48,722 bases of DNA from a virus, in the IMG/VR virus record IMGVR_UViG_3300027708_000108, positions 1 through 48,722 of that record. One strand, given 5' to 3'. The first letter of the stretch is position 1, and the number at the start of each line of letters is the position of its first letter. The notes under the pieces were generated by a model. That model did no database searches. It was not told where the DNA came from and saw only the letters and a list, made by a program, of their open reading frames with translations. Shown piece after piece: positions 45,798 through 48,722 of the stretch. Position numbers and translations under genes: made by a program.

Positions 45798-48722
45798 TGG
45801 CTACACCAAATGCAGTCCGCGGCGCATTGCGGGCAAACAACATTGTCGGCCTCTTGGAACACAAGCCTGGGCCGGGGATCTACTCCCGCCTTGAGCGAGC
45901 CGTGCAGCAGCTCCCCGAGAACGTCAGGGTGCAGGAACTTCCCGGCCTGCTGAAGCGGTACAAGGACGGCATCCCTGGTTGGGAGCTGAACGCCGTCGAT
46001 CTGAACTCCGTGGTGGCCGGCCGAACGGTCGTGCCGCGCGAGGAGCTGCTGGCCGCGGTTCGAGAGCGTAGCCCCGTGTTTACGAACAAGAACGTGATTC
46101 TCGGTGGCAACGCAACCCGCTCTACGATGGCGTACCAGCCAGATCCCGTCACGGCCAAGCCCGTTCCGATTGGCGGTGACGGCAGGCATGGCAAGCCTGT
46201 GTGGGAAGCATATGGCCTACAAGGGCCGGAATACAAAGAGAGGCTGTTGTTGCAGCCGGAAGACCCACAGCCGGCAACACCAGGCCAATGGCAGGACAAT
46301 CGCAATCGCGGCCGCAACCATTTCGTTGGCAACTGGCTTGGCGGGAACGTGGTTTCCCACTTGCGGACAGACACGAACGGAGATGCTCTCCGGATCGTGG
46401 AGTTGCAATCTGATCTACAGAATCAAGCCCAGAGGGCCGCGGATCCAAATACCGTTGTGTTTCCAACTGCCGATGTTTGGCAGGAACTTCAACTCAAGTC
46501 GGCTTTGCTAGATGCAGCTCGCAGCGGCAAAAACGCCCTTGAGGTCGCAAATCCAGAAGACATTTCCGCAGTGGTGGGTTTCCCAAAGGACAAGTCGAAG
46601 AAGTTCTACGGAACAATGGTGCCTCAGATTCTGGAGAAAACGGGCAAGAGGTTGGGCGGCTTCAGTGAGATCAGCCGGCCAGCCGCAGAAGCCGGTCAAT
46701 CTCAGTTCGTGGATGACACGGTCAGATACATCAACTCCACTCACAACCAGCAGAGGGGAGAGGCGCTGGAAAATGCGGTGATGGATCTTGCCAAGATGGA
46801 CGACATCCACGCGGCAGAAATGCATCTGCGAGAAAACCCTAGCATTATTGAAACAGCAAACATCCCCCAGGAGGCAAAGACAGAGCTGCAACGCTATCTG
46901 GCGTATGCGAATCAGCGAGCCACAATCTGGGACAATACCGGAGCAGAGGACTACTACTCCGCAATGGATGTGTTGAGCAACCCGAATTGGCGGCATGAGT
47001 ACGGGTTCAACGGGATGGATGCCGTGAATGTGGGGCGGTTGCGAACAGAGTTGGGCTTGGATGTAGATGAAATCAATCCAGCATTTGCAGGCCCGCTTGG
47101 CCATACAGAGACAGGGTTGCGCAACCTTGACAACGGCTCCGAAGAAATCCTCAACAACATCCAGCGCAAGATTGTTCGCGAGCTGGATGGCACAGACCGG
47201 ACATTCTTTGAAGTCAACAGCGGCGACAACGCAGACTTGATCACTTCGCAAAAGCTTCACGGACTTCTGCACAACCTCCAGAACACCGCCGAGACAAGGG
47301 CGCACGTTCTAAATCGAGGCGAACACCCAAGGGGCTTCGCGGCGGAAAGAAACGGCCCAGACCTCTACAGAAAACTAAGCGAGATACTGGGTGAAGAGCG
47401 AGCCACTAAATTGCTGCCAGAGATCATGCACGATCTCGAGCAATACGGTGAGATGCGAAACAACATGGGGCGGTTGCAAGACGTTCAAGAAACGCTCGTT
47501 GGCAACGCTGAAAACGCACTGAAGCCATCTGGATGGCGTGGCGTCATCTCCGACGAGATGCGGAGGCGGATCATCAACGAGGGGATCCCGGCCGCCGTGG
47601 CGATCGGCGTGGGAACCGGACTCGCAACCGGCAGCAACGAGGCCCAGGCAAAGCCCGTCCTGCCGGAATCGGATGCCGTCCTCCGAGCTGCCATGCCGTG
47701 GCAGACCCAGCGGAAGATCAACCGCCTCACCAAACAAGTCGATACCGCCTACGAACGTGGCGACTTCAAGACTGCCGAGAAGCTAGACGCCCAGCGGGAG
47801 CAGCTCGTTGAGGATTGGGACAATAAGCTCGCGGGCCTCGATGAAGGCGACGGCAACGTAGATTTTGAGCCAGAGCCTTACGATCAAGAGTCTTCGTGGA
47901 CTGACGAGCTGGCCAACATCTACGGGCGAGCGGCCGTGGCCCAAAGCCCCACCTACGGGATAGGGAACGACGCCGAGCTGGCCCAAGCTCTCCGTGGCGT
48001 GTTCCCAGACACCGCCCAGGCAAACGCGATCCCAGACTCCGAGATCATCCAGTACGCCAAGGATGCTTTCGACCAGCGGCAGTCCCACCTAGACAAGGTG
48101 CGGTCGAGATCACCCGAGGACGGCGTCCGTGCCATGCAGACCCAGATGCGCGGGGCCGGCATCGCCCCCGCTATGGCCGCCGGTATGCCGGGGCAGCAGT
48201 CGGAGGATCAGTCTGGTGGCTACAAGTTCGACGCGATCAAGGCATTTAACGAGCTGCCTCGAGGGCGCGTTGACCTCGGGCCGATGGGGAGCGGCACCCC
48301 AGACCGTAGCTTCGACTTCTCAATGGCAAACTCGCCAGGGGAGTGGGCGACCTACTATGACAAAGCTGCAAAGGAAGGTTACTCGCAGGAACACCTCCAG
48401 TTCAAAAAGAACGTGGCCGAGGTGATGCAGCAACCTCTCATCCGAGTCGGCGCCGCTAACGACAGGGATGTGCAGGGAGGAACTGGCCTGCTTGTGGATG
48501 GCGACCCGCAGGACAGGATCACACCGGCCCAGTTCGTCAACGAGTACCTCGATGTCTTCGCCGGCCGGATGCCTCCGGAGCGCCGCGCTCAAGTTGTGCA
48601 GCGGGTGCAGGCCAAGCTCGACGGCTCGACCCGCGCTCCAGACGAGCTGGCCGATCCGATCGTTAACCGGATGATGAACTCGTTGCAGGCCAGCTCACCA
48701 GGCGGGAAGCATGCCGCGGTCG
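45797..48722 (+). CDS. Giant polyvalent phage protein, 3'-truncated by the window end
   Basis: Open for at least 975 codons from ATG 45797 to the window end with no stop codon. Residues ~105-220 show the sequence NVILGGNATRSTMA, then EAYGLQGPEYKERLLLQ, NHFVGNWLGGNVVSHLR and LRIVELQSDLQNQA. This resembles the 'NVLAHIR...EIQSDW' region of very large phage polyvalent proteins thought to be packaged and injected. The rest is helical, with a signal-like segment near 595-610 (AAVAIGVGTGLATGSNEAQA) and Glu/Asp-rich stretches. It may be a second ejection protein, besides the one at 17790. Complete length unknown. Confidence 0.7.
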   Translation, partial: MATPNAVRGALRANNIVGLLEHKPGPGIYSRLERAVQQLPENVRVQELPGLLKRYKDGIPGWELNAVDLNSVVAGRTVVPREELLAAVRERSPVFTNKNVILGGNATRSTMAYQPDPVTAKPVPIGGDGRHGKPVWEAYGLQGPEYKERLLLQPEDPQPATPGQWQDNRNRGRNHFVGNWLGGNVVSHLRTDTNGDALRIVELQSDLQNQAQRAADPNTVVFPTADVWQELQLKSALLDAARSGKNALEVANPEDISAVVGFPKDKSKKFYGTMVPQILEKTGKRLGGFSEISRPAAEAGQSQFVDDTVRYINSTHNQQRGEALENAVMDLAKMDDIHAAEMHLRENPSIIETANIPQEAKTELQRYLAYANQRATIWDNTGAEDYYSAMDVLSNPNWRHEYGFNGMDAVNVGRLRTELGLDVDEINPAFAGPLGHTETGLRNLDNGSEEILNNIQRKIVRELDGTDRTFFEVNSGDNADLITSQKLHGLLHNLQNTAETRAHVLNRGEHPRGFAAERNGPDLYRKLSEILGEERATKLLPEIMHDLEQYGEMRNNMGRLQDVQETLVGNAENALKPSGWRGVISDEMRRRIINEGIPAAVAIGVGTGLATGSNEAQAKPVLPESDAVLRAAMPWQTQRKINRLTKQVDTAYERGDFKTAEKLDAQREQLVEDWDNKLAGLDEGDGNVDFEPEPYDQESSWTDELANIYGRAAVAQSPTYGIGNDAELAQALRGVFPDTAQANAIPDSEIIQYAKDAFDQRQSHLDKVRSRSPEDGVRAMQTQMRGAGIAPAMAAGMPGQQSEDQSGGYKFDAIKAFNELPRGRVDLGPMGSGTPDRSFDFSMANSPGEWATYYDKAAKEGYSQEHLQFKKNVAEVMQQPLIRVGAANDRDVQGGTGLLVDGDPQDRITPAQFVNEYLDVFAGRMPPERRAQVVQRVQAKLDGSTRAPDELADPIVNRMMNSLQASSPGGKHAAV

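Noticed and set aside
1-48722. CRISPR arrays and insertion sequences
   Set aside because: No regularly spaced direct repeats with unique spacers and no transposase gene with terminal inverted repeats were seen; the only strong tandem repeat is the AACCCC tract.

Overview
The window is part of a temperate tailed-phage (or prophage) genome of fairly high GC. Evidence: a continuous block of virion genes, a tyrosine integrase beside a tRNA-derived attachment sequence, a RecE-like exonuclease plus ERF annealing protein, HNH nucleases, a phage-type DNA methyltransferase, and dense gene packing with ATGA/TGATG overlaps and purine-rich ribosome binding sites. No terminase, portal, capsid or DNA polymerase is visible and the last reading frame runs off the right edge, so the genome is larger than the window. 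The host cannot be read directly. The integrase C-terminal signature (KWFRR...HPSLVRRHY), the ECF-like sigma factor and the HNH type remind me of planctomycete genomes, but this is a weak inference.

Layout. 1-22.7 kb (+): virion and adsorption genes: a large beta-rich tail protein, small Met/Gln/Pro-rich proteins, two fibre-type proteins with small partners, paired beta-sandwich and shared-N-terminus proteins, a sulfotransferase-like gene, a 1141-residue putative ejection protein and short DIIR-motif proteins. 22.7-23.8 kb: integrase (-) and attachment region. 23.7-27.5 kb (+): exonuclease, ERF, two small overlapping genes and an SF2 helicase, followed by an iteron-like non-coding gap. 27.8-33.2 kb (+): Zn-ribbon and HNH proteins, resolvase-like nuclease, DUF3310-like protein, then a membrane and secreted cluster around a papain-type cysteine protease (probable lysis or exit module), ending in a sigma-70-like factor. 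33.2-38.3 kb (-): two operons, one with a LexA-type winged helix and a serine recombinase, the other with a DpdA/TGT-like enzyme fused to an ASCH-like domain. 38.5-39.4 kb (+): a lone Cys-rich gene with its own promoter and terminator. 39.5-40.9 kb: non-coding stretch, HNH gene and an unknown gene (-). 41-48.7 kb (+): small genes, PP-loop ATPase, excisionase-like HTH, C5 methyltransferase, and an unfinished polyvalent protein of more than 975 residues.

How it may work together. Four intergenic sites share a CCGATATC core (near-palindrome best at 38325-38344) placed on promoters of the LexA-like operon, the DpdA-like operon, the Cys-rich gene and the 41 kb operon, suggesting one regulatory circuit. 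The attachment core lies inside the exonuclease coding sequence, so integration should cut that gene from its start codon. The TGT-like, PP-loop and C5-methyltransferase genes point to modified phage DNA, which remains to be tested.
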